Positions 29,253-37,756 of a DNA stretch of 64,000 bases are shown one piece after another. The notes below the pieces were generated by a model. It saw nothing but the letters and a program-made list of their open reading frames with translations, was not told the origin of the DNA and did no database searches. Source of the DNA: JAPULR01 sp965238215 (GTDB lineage Bacteria; Chloroflexota; Dehalococcoidia; Lucifugimonadales; GCA-2712585); contig OZ250180.1 in the NCBI GenBank assembly GCA_965238215.1, positions 1,116,001-1,180,000 on the forward strand. Reading direction: 5' to 3'. Position numbers and translations under genes: made by a program. Positions within the stretch are counted from its first letter, which is position 1; every line of letters begins with the position of its first letter.

Positions 29253-29656
29253 GTCAGCCATAGGTAGCGCTTTTGGATGTTGATGAGCTTAGCGAGGGGG
29301 TTAAGGGTTTTGAAGGTGAGGTCCGGGGAGGCGGTTGGGTCGTTGAGGAGGGAGTTGAGCTTGACGCGGAGGAGGGCGATTTCCCGGGAGAGGTCTTTGA
29401 TTGCCAGGGCGTGGTCGAATTCTTCGAGTTGTTGGGGGGATAGGGATTTGGAGTAGATGCTGTGATTTCGTACGTTCTGGCTGTCGGACTGGCTACAGGA
29501 CTTGCGCTTGGTCGCATCGTCGCTATGGATCTCGAGGTCGTAGAAGGAGCCTTGGGGGGGTTCTTTGGGTCCTGGGAGGCTGTCGAGGAAGTCGCGGATT
29601 TCTTTGTTTAATTCCTTCATGGGGAGAGGGTAGCAGGGGGTGGGGATTTTGGGCAA
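29249..29656 (-). CDS. Unknown cassette protein (copy B)
   Basis: 135 residues, paralogue of the protein at 27450-27869. The N-terminus (KELNKEIRDFLDSLPGPKEP) and the last 50 residues are nearly identical, but the middle motif is altered to 'S-Q-S-D-S-Q-N-V-R-N-H-S-I-Y-S', losing the Gly residues. This divergence of one block between identical flanks suggests gene conversion or relaxed selection. Confidence 0.5.
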   Translation of the reverse strand: MPKIPTPCYPLPMKELNKEIRDFLDSLPGPKEPPQGSFYDLEIHSDDATKRKSCSQSDSQNVRNHSIYSKSLSPQQLEEFDHALAIKDLSREIALLRVKLNSLLNDPTASPDLTFKTLNPLAKLINIQKRYLWLT

Positions 29657-29712
29657 CGGGGAGATGGCAGAGGGGGGACGGCGTTGGGTGGGAGGGATTG
29701 GTGTTAGTCAAC

Positions 29713-29793
29713 GAGATTCTTCGACTCCGCTTCGCTGCGCTCAGAATGACATTTGGTTAGAGGGGGATGGGTCCCCGCATTCGCGAGGACGAG
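29713..29793 (+). repeat. R1 and R2 interspersed repeats
   Basis: R1 (GAGATTCTTCGACTCCGCTT... GAATGACAT, 29713-29755) followed by R2 (GGATGGGTCCCCGCATTCGC..., 29764-29793). Same pair occurs at 33349-33433. Confidence 0.85.
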
Positions 29794-29857
29794 GGGAGGG
29801 GGTGGACGAGTTTGTAGGGGAAGACGAACAGGAGGTAGGTCGAACGGCCAGCACCCC

Positions 29858-30673
29858 TCACACCGCAAGGTCTCTCCTCTCGAAGAGGTAGGCTGCCGCC
29901 CCAACAAGCACCGTCGACGCCCCTACCAGCACACCCGCATGAGCGATATTGAGCCCGTTCGCCATAGGGTTCCCACCGATGAAGTAGTACATCGGGGACA
30001 GGTACTGCGACCACTCCAGCCCGTCCACAATCGGTCCGAACGTGTTGGCAACGTACCCGACAATGCCGACCGCCCCGCCGACGCCGACAGTGGCGCTCGG
30101 TTTCCCCGTCCATGCTCCGACGAATAGCGCCAGCGCCCCAAAGGCAACCCCAAGCAGGGCGAGGCTAATGTATGCCTGAATCACGTTGAACAGGCTGATG
30201 TCCATGTCTACTATCACGATCCCCAGCAGTGTCCCGACGAACACTACGACGGCGAGCGCCGCCGTGCCCGTCACGATGGCAGCGAACTTCTGCAGCAGCA
30301 TTGTCGTCCGACGCACCGGGTGGGACAGCAGCACTTCGAGCGAACCCCGCCGCTCCTCGCCCGCCAGCAAGGTCGTTCCAAGCCAGAGAGTGAATACGAT
30401 GAAGAGCAGCGGTAAGGTGAACGAAAGCATCTCCGCCGTCAAGAATCCTTCCGGCGAGGCTAAGTCCTCCACATTGCCGATGAAGGCACGAACTATCGAG
30501 TCCTCATCGCCCAGTATCTCGTTGAGGTCGGGAATGTCCTGGAAGCTCGGGTAGAACAGAACTATTACGAAGGCATACAAGAACAACCCGAGCGACCACC
30601 AGAAGATGGGACGGCGCAGGTCGCGAATCGACTTGAAATATGCGTTACGCAGCACCGGCGCCCTCCCCGTCAT
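29858..30673 (-). CDS. ABC-2 type transporter permease
   Basis: Membrane subunit of an ABC exporter, 271 residues with six hydrophobic segments. 'LLAGEERRGSLEVLLSHPVRR' between helices 2 and 3 is the ABC-2 coupling motif. Its ATG lies inside the last codons of the ATPase gene (29-base overlap), so the two are translated together. The substrate is not evident; the pair resembles drug- or lipid-type ABC-2 exporters. Confidence 0.88.
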   Translation of the reverse strand: MTGRAPVLRNAYFKSIRDLRRPIFWWSLGLFLYAFVIVLFYPSFQDIPDLNEILGDEDSIVRAFIGNVEDLASPEGFLTAEMLSFTLPLLFIVFTLWLGTTLLAGEERRGSLEVLLSHPVRRTTMLLQKFAAIVTGTAALAVVVFVGTLLGIVIVDMDISLFNVIQAYISLALLGVAFGALALFVGAWTGKPSATVGVGGAVGIVGYVANTFGPIVDGLEWSQYLSPMYYFIGGNPMANGLNIAHAGVLVGASTVLVGAAAYLFERRDLAV

Positions 30674-31556
30674 CGCTGTAGAACGTCAGGAATATGTCGT
30701 CGAGGGATGTCTCATGGGTCACCAACCGCACGATCTCGTGCCGCGCCGCCGCCTTGATCAGGGCGTCGGGATTTCCGGCGATGGAAACCGTGACGGTTCG
30801 CCCATCCACCGAAAGGTCAGACGTCCCTTCGAGACGCTCGAACTGCGATCTTGAGACCTCGGATGCGAACTCGATCTCGAAACGATGAAGCGCCGCGCGG
30901 TCGATGAGAGTGTCCACGTCCTCAACGGCAACCAGCCGCCCCTTCCGTATGATGCCTACGCGGTCCGACACCCGCTGCACCTCCGGCAGCACGTGAGATG
31001 AGAAGAACACTGTGCGGCCCTCGGCCTTCACCTCGTCGAGTATCTCGTAGAATTCGTGTTGGATTAGGGGATCGAGGCCGCTCGTCGGCTCATCCAGGAT
31101 GATCAGCTTGGGCTTGTGCATCATCGCCTGAAGCAGTCCTACCTTCTGCTTGTTGCCGCGCGAAAGCTGGGAGTATCTGCGGTCAAGGTCCACGTCCAGA
31201 CGGGTCGCGAGTTCTCTCACGTATTGCCAGTCGACGCCGCCTCGCAGGTTAGCGAAGAATTGCAATATCGACCGCCCGGTCATGTGGTCGTAGAGCGCGA
31301 ACTCGCCGGGCAGGTACCCGATGTTGCGCCTGATCTCCACGCTGTCACGGCGGATATCGAGTCCTAAGACCGTCCCGGTTCCCCGCGTGGGCCGGATGTG
31401 GTCGAGCAGCATTCGGATCGTCGTGGACTTCCCCGAGCCGTTCGGACCGAGGTAGCCGAAAATCTCGCCGGGCCGAACGTCAAGGTCGACGTCCACGACC
31501 GCCTCGACCTCGCCGAAGAGCTTTGTGATCTTTTCCGTATGGATGACGCTATCCAT
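30645..31556 (-). CDS. ABC transporter ATP-binding protein
   Basis: ATPase partner of the following permease, 303 residues. Walker A GPNGSGKST, Q-loop region, signature L-S-R-G-N-K-Q-K (a DrrA-like variant of LSGGQ), Walker B 'LIILDEPTSGLDP' and the H-loop 'FFSSHVL' are present. The C-terminal extension (residues ~215-303) is the regulatory domain typical of DrrA-type exporters. First gene of the pair; no regulator next to it. Confidence 0.92.
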   Translation of the reverse strand: MDSVIHTEKITKLFGEVEAVVDVDLDVRPGEIFGYLGPNGSGKSTTIRMLLDHIRPTRGTGTVLGLDIRRDSVEIRRNIGYLPGEFALYDHMTGRSILQFFANLRGGVDWQYVRELATRLDVDLDRRYSQLSRGNKQKVGLLQAMMHKPKLIILDEPTSGLDPLIQHEFYEILDEVKAEGRTVFFSSHVLPEVQRVSDRVGIIRKGRLVAVEDVDTLIDRAALHRFEIEFASEVSRSQFERLEGTSDLSVDGRTVTVSIAGNPDALIKAAARHEIVRLVTHETSLDDIFLTFYSDDGEGAGAA

Positions 31557-31957
31557 ACCCAGTCCTTTCTCGCTATCTGGGGCACCCTACTCGCCCGTCA
31601 ACTCCATTGTACACACACGACCACTATCGGTCGCATCACACGATTAAGTGATTTACATATGTCCCCATTGAAAGCTGCTACGGAGGTCCTTACATGACGC
31701 CGCCAACTGTCATTCCGAACGCAGTAGAGCGGAGTGAGGAATCTAAAGTGCTCATCATCCAGAACTTACCTATAGCTAGATCGAACCCATGAAGTCGGCA
31801 CTAGACCTTAGATTCCTCCCTGCGGTTGGAACGACATGTGGAGGCGACGTTGAATGACGGGGGAGGGTCGGGGATGGGTCCCCGCATCCGCGAGGACAAC
31901 GGAAAGAGGAGAGGGTTGTTGGGAGAAAAGGTCAGAGGGCTGGTTTGAAACCAGCCC
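31557..31957. repeat. Intergenic with an inverted repeat pair and R2
   Basis: An R1-like unit occurs in reverse at about 31712-31750 (ATTCCGAACGCAGTAGAGCG...GGAATCTAAAG) and forward at 31806-31845 (CTTAGATTCCTCC...GACATGTGG), forming a long imperfect inverted repeat. An R2 copy is at 31871-31903 and a palindrome (GGCTGGTTTGAAACCAGCC) at 31933-31951. No gene seen. Confidence 0.7.
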
Positions 31958-33238
31958 CTACGGGTTGTTAACAACGTGGGTTTCAACGGCGTAGAGGCGG
32001 TCTATTATCATAGTTATGACGGGTGGGCGGAAGCCACTGAGGGAAGGGGTGGGTGGGGGTGGGAGGGTTTGGAGGTGGGATTTGAATTGGGTGTAGCTGG
32101 AGAATTTGGCTATTTCCCGAATGAAGTCGCCGATGGTGGGGAGGGTTTCGCGGAATTGGACGAGTTCGTCATAGATGGGGCTGACGGAGGATGGGCTGTC
32201 GGCGTAGGTGCCGTGAAAGGCGAAGTAGGCCTGGTTTAGCTTTCTAATGTAGTACCCGTTTTCCAGGAATAGCTGGCGCTGGCTTTCCATGTAGGCTTCG
32301 GCCTCGTCGATGCGTCCTTCGGCCAGGAGTTCGTCGACGCGAAGACGGGTCTCGTGCATGGTCTGGCGGAAGTCGAAGACTGGAACCGCATCGGCGGCCG
32401 GCGGTGGTGGAGAGGCGCGGGCCGGAGTTTGTGGATCGAGGACGTCTAAGGCCCTTCGGCTGATTTCTCGTCCCGCCAGATTGGCGGCGGACTCGTGGAG
32501 GGTGGTGGTTTCCGCGTCTTTGAAGTAGTTCTGGCCCAGGGGGTGGAAGAACCAGTAGTGATGCAACCACTCATGGGCGGCGATGTCCACGGCGCGACGG
32601 AGTCCTCCATTGATGACGACAATGGAGGGGTAGGTGGCGATGCCGCCTATGTTGACGACGAGGGCGGAAAGGTCCTCCTCCTGCAGGAGTTTCTCTTCCA
32701 GCATCTCTCGCGTGGGAATAGCCAGGTTGGGTTGGAGAACGTGGTCTTGCAGTCTTTCGATGACGTGCCTGGGGGAAGTGATAAGGACGGACGGAGGATT
32801 GAGGAGAGCGAGGTCGACGGGGGGCCATATCAGGCCAATTCGGGACTGGAAGCCCTCCTCGACGAGGACGCGGCTTATTTCTTTTTCGAGCTGTTCTTCC
32901 GCGAGGGGCTTGACGTCGTCGCGCTGAGACTGGAGGTCTTGGAAGGTTGCCTGGAGGTCATTATCGAGGTGATCGGGATGGACTTGGAGGCGGCCTATCT
33001 GCTGGGTGAGTTGGAAGAACCGGGCTGCGGCTTCTTCGGTAGGGACGGGAGGGCTGTACCAGGGGATGGCCTGGACGGTCCGGTGCCACCATTTGTCGAG
33101 GAAGTTGGACGCTTCCCACTGGAGGAGGCTCCAGCGGTAGGGGGCAGCGGCGAGGTAGGTAGCGGTGTGGCTGTGTCCGCCCTGGGAGACGACAAGAATG
33201 AGGAATCCGAGGGCTATGAGGGCGAAGGTTCTCTTCAT
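31958..33238 (-). CDS. Exported HExxH protein, putative metallopeptidase
   Basis: 426 residues with an N-terminal hydrophobic signal (F-A-L-I-A-L-G-F-L-I-L-V-V). The motif A-A-H-E-W-L-H-H lies at 221-227, giving HEWLH at 222-226, and a second acidic site L-H-E-S-A-A-N-L follows 23 residues later (Glu249), the spacing expected of gluzincin-type zinc peptidases. The preceding 'ATYPSIVVINGGLRRAVDIA' is the usual strand before such a helix. C-terminal helices follow ('RVDELLAEGRIDEAEAYMES', with TPR-like spacing). I do not recognise a named family. Probably outside the membrane. Confidence 0.6.
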   Translation of the reverse strand: MKRTFALIALGFLILVVSQGGHSHTATYLAAAPYRWSLLQWEASNFLDKWWHRTVQAIPWYSPPVPTEEAAARFFQLTQQIGRLQVHPDHLDNDLQATFQDLQSQRDDVKPLAEEQLEKEISRVLVEEGFQSRIGLIWPPVDLALLNPPSVLITSPRHVIERLQDHVLQPNLAIPTREMLEEKLLQEEDLSALVVNIGGIATYPSIVVINGGLRRAVDIAAHEWLHHYWFFHPLGQNYFKDAETTTLHESAANLAGREISRRALDVLDPQTPARASPPPPAADAVPVFDFRQTMHETRLRVDELLAEGRIDEAEAYMESQRQLFLENGYYIRKLNQAYFAFHGTYADSPSSVSPIYDELVQFRETLPTIGDFIREIAKFSSYTQFKSHLQTLPPPPTPSLSGFRPPVITMIIDRLYAVETHVVNNP

Positions 33239-33716
33239 GTGTCTAACAGGGTTTAAGCGTTGGCGGGCTGCATTTGGGGAGTGTGAATCAAGGATAGCAG
33301 TAAGGAGACGGGGTTTGTAGCGGGCGGGGGTTTGGGGGATGAGGCGACGAGATTCTTCGACTCCGCTACGCCTCGCTCAGAATGACATGTGGGGAGGGGA
33401 AAGGGGGATGGGTCCCCGCATTCGCGAGGAGAAGGAAGGGGACGGGGGGATCTTGGGCAAGGGAAGGTTGGCAGTGGGGAGGCGGTCTACACGGGGGCTA
33501 GGCTCTCCGCGGGAACAACGGAGGCGGGGGCATGGGGATGGGTCCCCGCATCCGCGAGGACACGGGAGGGTGCACCCCCATCCTAACCTTCCCCCCTGAA
33601 GGGGGAAGGGAAAGAGGGGAAGGGGTGGGCGGGTGGGTGGCGTTGCGGGAGGGACGGCTTTTGAATACAATGGCCTTAAATATCCCCAAATTCCGGTCGT
33701 TTGAGGTAATACGTAG
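33239..33716. repeat. Intergenic filled with R1, R2 and cassette-end repeats
   Basis: R1 at 33349-33393, R2 at 33405-33433 and 33533-33562, and a TGGGCAAGGGAAGGTTGGCA stretch resembling the right end of the cassettes at about 33452-33480. No gene seen until the EF-G-like start; GAGGT precedes that ATG by 9 bases. Confidence 0.75.
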
Positions 33717-35759
33717 ATGGCTTCTGTAGAGATTGGCAAGATAAGGAACGCGGCCCTACTTTCGCATAGCGGAGCGGGAAAGACGAGCCTAGCGGAGGCA
33801 TTGCTGTTCAACACCAAGGCTATCAATAGGATGGGCAGCGTGGAGAGCGGCAACACAGTGTCCGACTACGAGGCGGAGGAGGTCAAGCGGACCTCCAGCA
33901 TCCAAGCTTCCATCATCCCGTGCATGACGCAAGGACACAAGGTCAATTTCCTGGACACGCCGGGGTATGACGATTTTAGAGGAGAGGTGGTCTCCAGCCT
34001 GAGGGTTGTGGAAGGGGCGGTTATCGTGGTGAGCGCCATTGCCGGAGTGGAAGTGGGGACGGAGCAATCTTGGAGGATGTGCGAGGAGCGCGGTCTGCCA
34101 AGGATCATCTTCATCAACAAGATGGACCGGGACAACGCAGAGTTTCAGCGGTCCCTCGACAGCATACAGTCGGCCTTTGGGCGGCAGTGCGTTCCGTTGC
34201 ACGTGCCCATCGGTGAGGCGCAGGGATTCAAAGGGGTGATTGACCTCCTAGACGCCAGCGCTCCGGCGCCGGAGGGGTTGGAGGACTTCATAGAGACAGC
34301 GAGGGAGCGGCTGGTGGAGTCGGTGGCGGAGAGCGACGACGACCTTGCGACGAAGTACCTGGAAGGGGAGGACTTGACACCCGCGGAGATAACGGAAGGT
34401 CTGAAGAAGGCGGTGCTTTCCGGCGAGATTGTGCTGGTGCTGTGCGGTTCTGCGACGGAGAACATGGGGATCGACGAGCTGCAGCAGGCGGTCATTAACT
34501 ACATACCTTCGCCAGACTCGGCGGAGGTCGTCGCGGTGGAGCTGGAAACAGAGGAGTCTCAAGGGGTGGAGCAGTCTGCGGACGGGCCGCTGGTAGCGTT
34601 GGTATTCAAAACGACGGCGGACCTCTTCGTCGGAAAGCTTTCGCTGTTTCGGGTGTATGGCGGAGTGATGAAGGGAGGCACGGAGGTGTGGAACCCCAAG
34701 CAGGAGCAGTCGGAACGGATAGGGCAGGTCTACACCATGTGCGGGAAGAACCAGGAGGCGACGGCTGAGGTGGGGCCCGGGGACATCGGGGCGGTGGCGA
34801 AGCTGGCGGCGACGACAACGAACGACACGTTGTGTCATCGGGACAGCGTGGTACTGCTTGACCCCATCGTCTACCCGGAAGGGCACTATACAATGTCCGT
34901 TTCGCCTAAGTCGCAAGCAGACCTGGACAAGATGTCGTCATCGCTGACGCGAATTGTAGAAGAGGACCAGAGCTTGAACCTCTCGCGGGAAGCATCGACA
35001 AACGAGACGCTGCTTTCCGGCATCGGGGACGTGCACCTAGATACAACGGTGGACCGGATAAAGCGGAAGTTTGGGACGGAGTTGGTGCTGCAGCTTCCCA
35101 AGGTGCCGTATCGGGAGACTATAACGGTGGTGTCCCGGGCGGAATACAAGCACAAGAAGCAGACGGGCGGGCATGGGCAGTACGGCCACGTACGGCTGCG
35201 TCTGGAGCCGCGGGATAGGGATTCCGGGTTCGAGTTTGGCAGCGAAATCTCCGGTGGAGCAGTGCCAAGGGAATACATTTCATCGGTGGAGAAGGGGGTG
35301 ATGAAGTCGATGAGCGAGGGGGCGCTCGCGGGATATCCGGTGGTGGACGTAAAGGCTGTGCTGTACGACGGGAGCTATCATGACGTGGACTCCTCCGGGA
35401 TTAGCTTCGAGATTGCGGGGTCTTTCGCTTTCCGACAGGGATTGGCCGATGGGAATCCGATGCTGTTGGAGCCGGTAATGAAGCTGGCGATAAGGGTGCC
35501 GGACGGGTTTACGGGGGACGTGATTGGGGACCTGAACGGCCGTCGCGGTCGGATTGTGGGGATGATTCCGGAGACCGGTGCAACTGTGATTGAGGCGGAG
35601 GCTCCAAGGGCGGAAGTCTTGAGGTACTCGACGGACCTACGGTCGTTGACGCAGGGACGAGGAAGCTACACGATGGAGTTCAGCCACTACGAAGGGGTGC
35701 CGCCGGTGATTGGGCAGCGGGTGATTCAGGAGAATCAGCGGGAGGAGGCCCGGGCGTAG
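33717..35759 (+). CDS. Elongation factor G-like GTPase (EF-G2 type)
   Basis: Five-domain translational GTPase, 680 residues. The P-loop region reads L-S-H-S-G-A-G-K-T-S-L rather than the A-H-I-D-A-G-K-T-T of canonical EF-G; G3 is D-T-P-G-Y and G4 N-K-M-D. Domain IV begins 'TGGHGQYGHVRLRLEPR' and domain V ends normally. The altered G1 flank and slightly short length fit the EF-G-like paralogue family present besides the main fusA in many bacteria. A true fusA would be expected near rpsL/rpsG, not here. Role in translation or recycling is unproven. Confidence 0.85.
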   Translation: MASVEIGKIRNAALLSHSGAGKTSLAEALLFNTKAINRMGSVESGNTVSDYEAEEVKRTSSIQASIIPCMTQGHKVNFLDTPGYDDFRGEVVSSLRVVEGAVIVVSAIAGVEVGTEQSWRMCEERGLPRIIFINKMDRDNAEFQRSLDSIQSAFGRQCVPLHVPIGEAQGFKGVIDLLDASAPAPEGLEDFIETARERLVESVAESDDDLATKYLEGEDLTPAEITEGLKKAVLSGEIVLVLCGSATENMGIDELQQAVINYIPSPDSAEVVAVELETEESQGVEQSADGPLVALVFKTTADLFVGKLSLFRVYGGVMKGGTEVWNPKQEQSERIGQVYTMCGKNQEATAEVGPGDIGAVAKLAATTTNDTLCHRDSVVLLDPIVYPEGHYTMSVSPKSQADLDKMSSSLTRIVEEDQSLNLSREASTNETLLSGIGDVHLDTTVDRIKRKFGTELVLQLPKVPYRETITVVSRAEYKHKKQTGGHGQYGHVRLRLEPRDRDSGFEFGSEISGGAVPREYISSVEKGVMKSMSEGALAGYPVVDVKAVLYDGSYHDVDSSGISFEIAGSFAFRQGLADGNPMLLEPVMKLAIRVPDGFTGDVIGDLNGRRGRIVGMIPETGATVIEAEAPRAEVLRYSTDLRSLTQGRGSYTMEFSHYEGVPPVIGQRVIQENQREEARA

Positions 35760-35817
35760 GGGAGCATTGTCACTGGAGAATTTCGATCTCAGAGAGAAAG
35801 ACGTAGAGGAGGCAGAC

Positions 35818-36240
35818 ATGGAGCAGGGTAAGGTGGTTTCTTTGCAGGTATGCGTGGGGCACCGGGAGCCGATGGCGTCGCGGGAGCGGGTGGTGGTGAC
35901 GAGGGCTGGGTTGGAGGGAGACCGGCACGCGAACGTGAACGGTCTGCGTCAGATACTTCTGATGGAGAAGGAGATTCTGGACGGGCTGTCGTTGACGCCG
36001 GGGACGATTCGGGAGAACGTGACGATTACGGGGTTGGCGATTCACGGGCTGGCGGCGGGAGAGCGGGTCCGGCTGGGGGAGGACGTTGTGCTGGAGGTGA
36101 CGGGGCTTTGCGAGCCGTGCAGCAGGATGGATGAGATTCGAGGAGGGCTTCGGGAGACGCTGGACGGACGCCGGGGTGTGTTGACGAGGGTGGTTTCGGG
36201 AGGGGAAGTGGGGTTAGGGGATGGGGTGGTCATCGCCTAA
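35818..36240 (+). CDS. MOSC-domain protein
   Basis: 141 residues from ATG 35818, preceded by AGAGGAGG; a TTG at 35767 in frame is less likely. The compact MOSC fold is shown by 'GLEGDRHAN', 'RQILLMEKEIL', 'IRENVTITGL', 'LRLGEDV'-like strand and the conserved cysteine in 'VTGLCEPCSRMDEI'. MOSC domains bind molybdenum cofactor or carry sulfur in related enzymes; the partner is unknown. Follows the EF-G-like gene in the same direction with about 60 bases between. Confidence 0.9.
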   Translation: MEQGKVVSLQVCVGHREPMASRERVVVTRAGLEGDRHANVNGLRQILLMEKEILDGLSLTPGTIRENVTITGLAIHGLAAGERVRLGEDVVLEVTGLCEPCSRMDEIRGGLRETLDGRRGVLTRVVSGGEVGLGDGVVIA

Positions 36241-36286
36241 CCGGAGGAGAGCGGGGGGGGATTTGGGTTAATGATGGGGAGGAAGC

Positions 36287-36545
36287 ATGATGGCCGCTGA
36301 GGGAGTGACCCCAAACTTCAATCCGCGGATGTTGACGTTTTCGCAGGCGCAGGGGTATGAGGCGTTACCCGGCCCCTTACAACTAGAAGAGTTGCCCAGG
36401 GCAGCTAGGACGCGGATATGGAATGCCTTCTACGTGTCCATCACTGAAAATACAAAGGCTGACTTTGTTGGGCGCACATTGGTTGGCGACGTTTGGGCAG
36501 TGATCTTGAAGGCAAAGCACGCATTTCACGACAAGCGTCCACTAG
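36287..36545 (+). pseudogene. AbiJ-NTD4-like gene, 5' part (interrupted by IS)
   Basis: Encodes the N-terminus of a protein with 'L-T-F-S-Q-A-Q-G-Y-E-A-L-P-G-P-L-Q-L-E-E-L' and 'ARTRIWNAFY', the opening pattern of AbiJ N-terminal domain 4 proteins linked to abortive infection. The frame is broken after R-P-L by an IS element inserted at 36546. The sequence continues at 37760: joining base 36545 to 37760 gives a GAT codon and restores one open frame of 298 codons. Start ATG 36287 (or 36290) follows GGGAGGAAGC. Confidence 0.75.
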
Positions 36546-37756
36546 GGAACCTCTGAACAACGTGATACAGGTTGCATATAATAGTCAGTGGGAGTTGTAA
36601 GAGACGCAGGAGCCTCACATGGGGTTGTTCTGGTGTACACAGGGAAGCGATCGAGGCCCCAAGTCACTTCAGCCGGGGCGTGGTATTGACCACACCTCTG
36701 TTTGGGGCGCACCTAGGCCCTGTTAAGCCGCCAGGTGACGCTCCGCCGTTATCAGATTGGTAAGCCCCAACAGCAACGCCAGCCGTTGCGTGTTCTTGGC
36801 CAATCCCCGGTATCGAACCTTGGCGTAGCCGAAGCGTCGCTTCACCCAAAGGAACGGATGCTCCACCTTGGCCCGTATGGACGCCTTCCGCCTCTATTCT
36901 ATTGCTTCCTCACTCCCAGGCTCCAATTGCCTTCGCCGACCTGGCCTCATGGCCACCCGCCACTCCACCTCCAACCCCCCATTCTCATCCCTCTTGGCCA
37001 CTCCCTGATACCCCGCATCTCCCCACACCCGCTTCTCTCCTCCGTGCAACAGCCGGTGCGCCTCTGTCACGTCATGCACGTTGGCGGATGTCGTACTCAT
37101 GCTATGCACCACTCCCGTCTCGGCGTCCACCCCGATGTGCACTTTCATACCGAAGTGCCACTCGTTCCCCTTCTTCGTCTGACGCATCTGTGGGTCTCGC
37201 TCGCCAGCGCCATTCTTCGTCGACGACGGCGCCTCTATGATGCTGGCGTCCACTATCGTACCCTCCCGCAGCCTCAGCCCTTGGGATGACAGGTGGCGAT
37301 TGATCTCCTTCATCAGGCCCTCTCCCAACCGGCGCTCTTCCAGCAGATGTCGGAAGTTCAGTATTGTTGTCTCGTCCGGCAACGGGCCTGAGAGCCTCAG
37401 TCCCACGAACCGCCTCACAGACTCCGCCTCGTAGAGCAGGTCCTCCATACCCGGGTCGCTAAGGTTGTAGAACAGTTGCACACAGTGTATCCGCAGCATC
37501 GCCGACAGCTCGTAGGGCCGACGGCCCCGGCCCGCTTTGGGATAGTACGGCCGAATCCGCTCTTCCAAAAGACCCCATGGGATCAGACCATCCATCCGCT
37601 CCAGGAATATCTCCCGACGGGTCTTACGCTTCTTGCTCTCGTACTCCAGGTCTCCAAAGGTCGGCTGGTGCATCGTGGCTTCACCCCAAGCGTCTCCTGT
37701 TCTCTGTTTAGCATTCTACTATGCCATGGACCAGTGGGGCTTGTTCAGAGTGTTCC
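36546..37756 (-). mobile_element. IS5-family insertion sequence, 1211 bp
   Basis: Bounded by terminal inverted repeats: left GGAACCTCTGAACAA (36546-36560), right GGAACACTCTGAACAA read inward from 37756, differing by one indel. Both ends abut TAG (36543-36545 and 37757-37759), a 3-bp target duplication. It contains one transposase frame on the minus strand, broken by an amber codon, and about 180 bases of non-coding left end. Removal of the element with one TAG restores the host gene, so the insertion is clean and recent. Confidence 0.92.
36723..37673 (-). pseudogene. IS5-family transposase with internal amber codon
   Basis: DDE transposase. The N-terminal part (259 codons, MHQPTFGDLEYESKKRKTRR...) has 'LFYNLSDPGMEDLLYE', 'LPDETTILNFRHLLE' and the catalytic 'TIVDASIIEAP' and 'VWGDAGYQG'. 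After E-E-A-I-E a TAG (36896-36894) occurs in the middle of the domain; the same frame then continues R-R-K-A-S-I-R-A-K-V-E-H-P-F, W-V-K-R-R-F-G-Y-A-K-V-R-Y-R-G-L and on to a normal TAA at 36723. The last catalytic Glu lies in the distal part, so the product truncated at TAG should be inactive unless the codon is read through. Confidence 0.85.

Larger units (their letters stand above)
29059..29669 (-). repeat. Duplicated cassette, copy B
   Basis: Second copy of the element at 27271-27883, same orientation. The segment 29165-29400 matches copy A almost base for base, while the coding middle (29400-29530) is replaced by a diverged version. The end carries ACTCGTTTTGGAAAACGAG, a clean palindromic word. 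Confidence 0.85.

Noticed and set aside
33339..33599. Short plus-strand frames upstream of the EF-G-like gene
   Set aside because: Consist of R1 and R2 repeats.
36735..37289. 184-residue plus-strand frame within the IS
   Set aside because: Antisense of the transposase; Pro/His/Leu-rich shadow.
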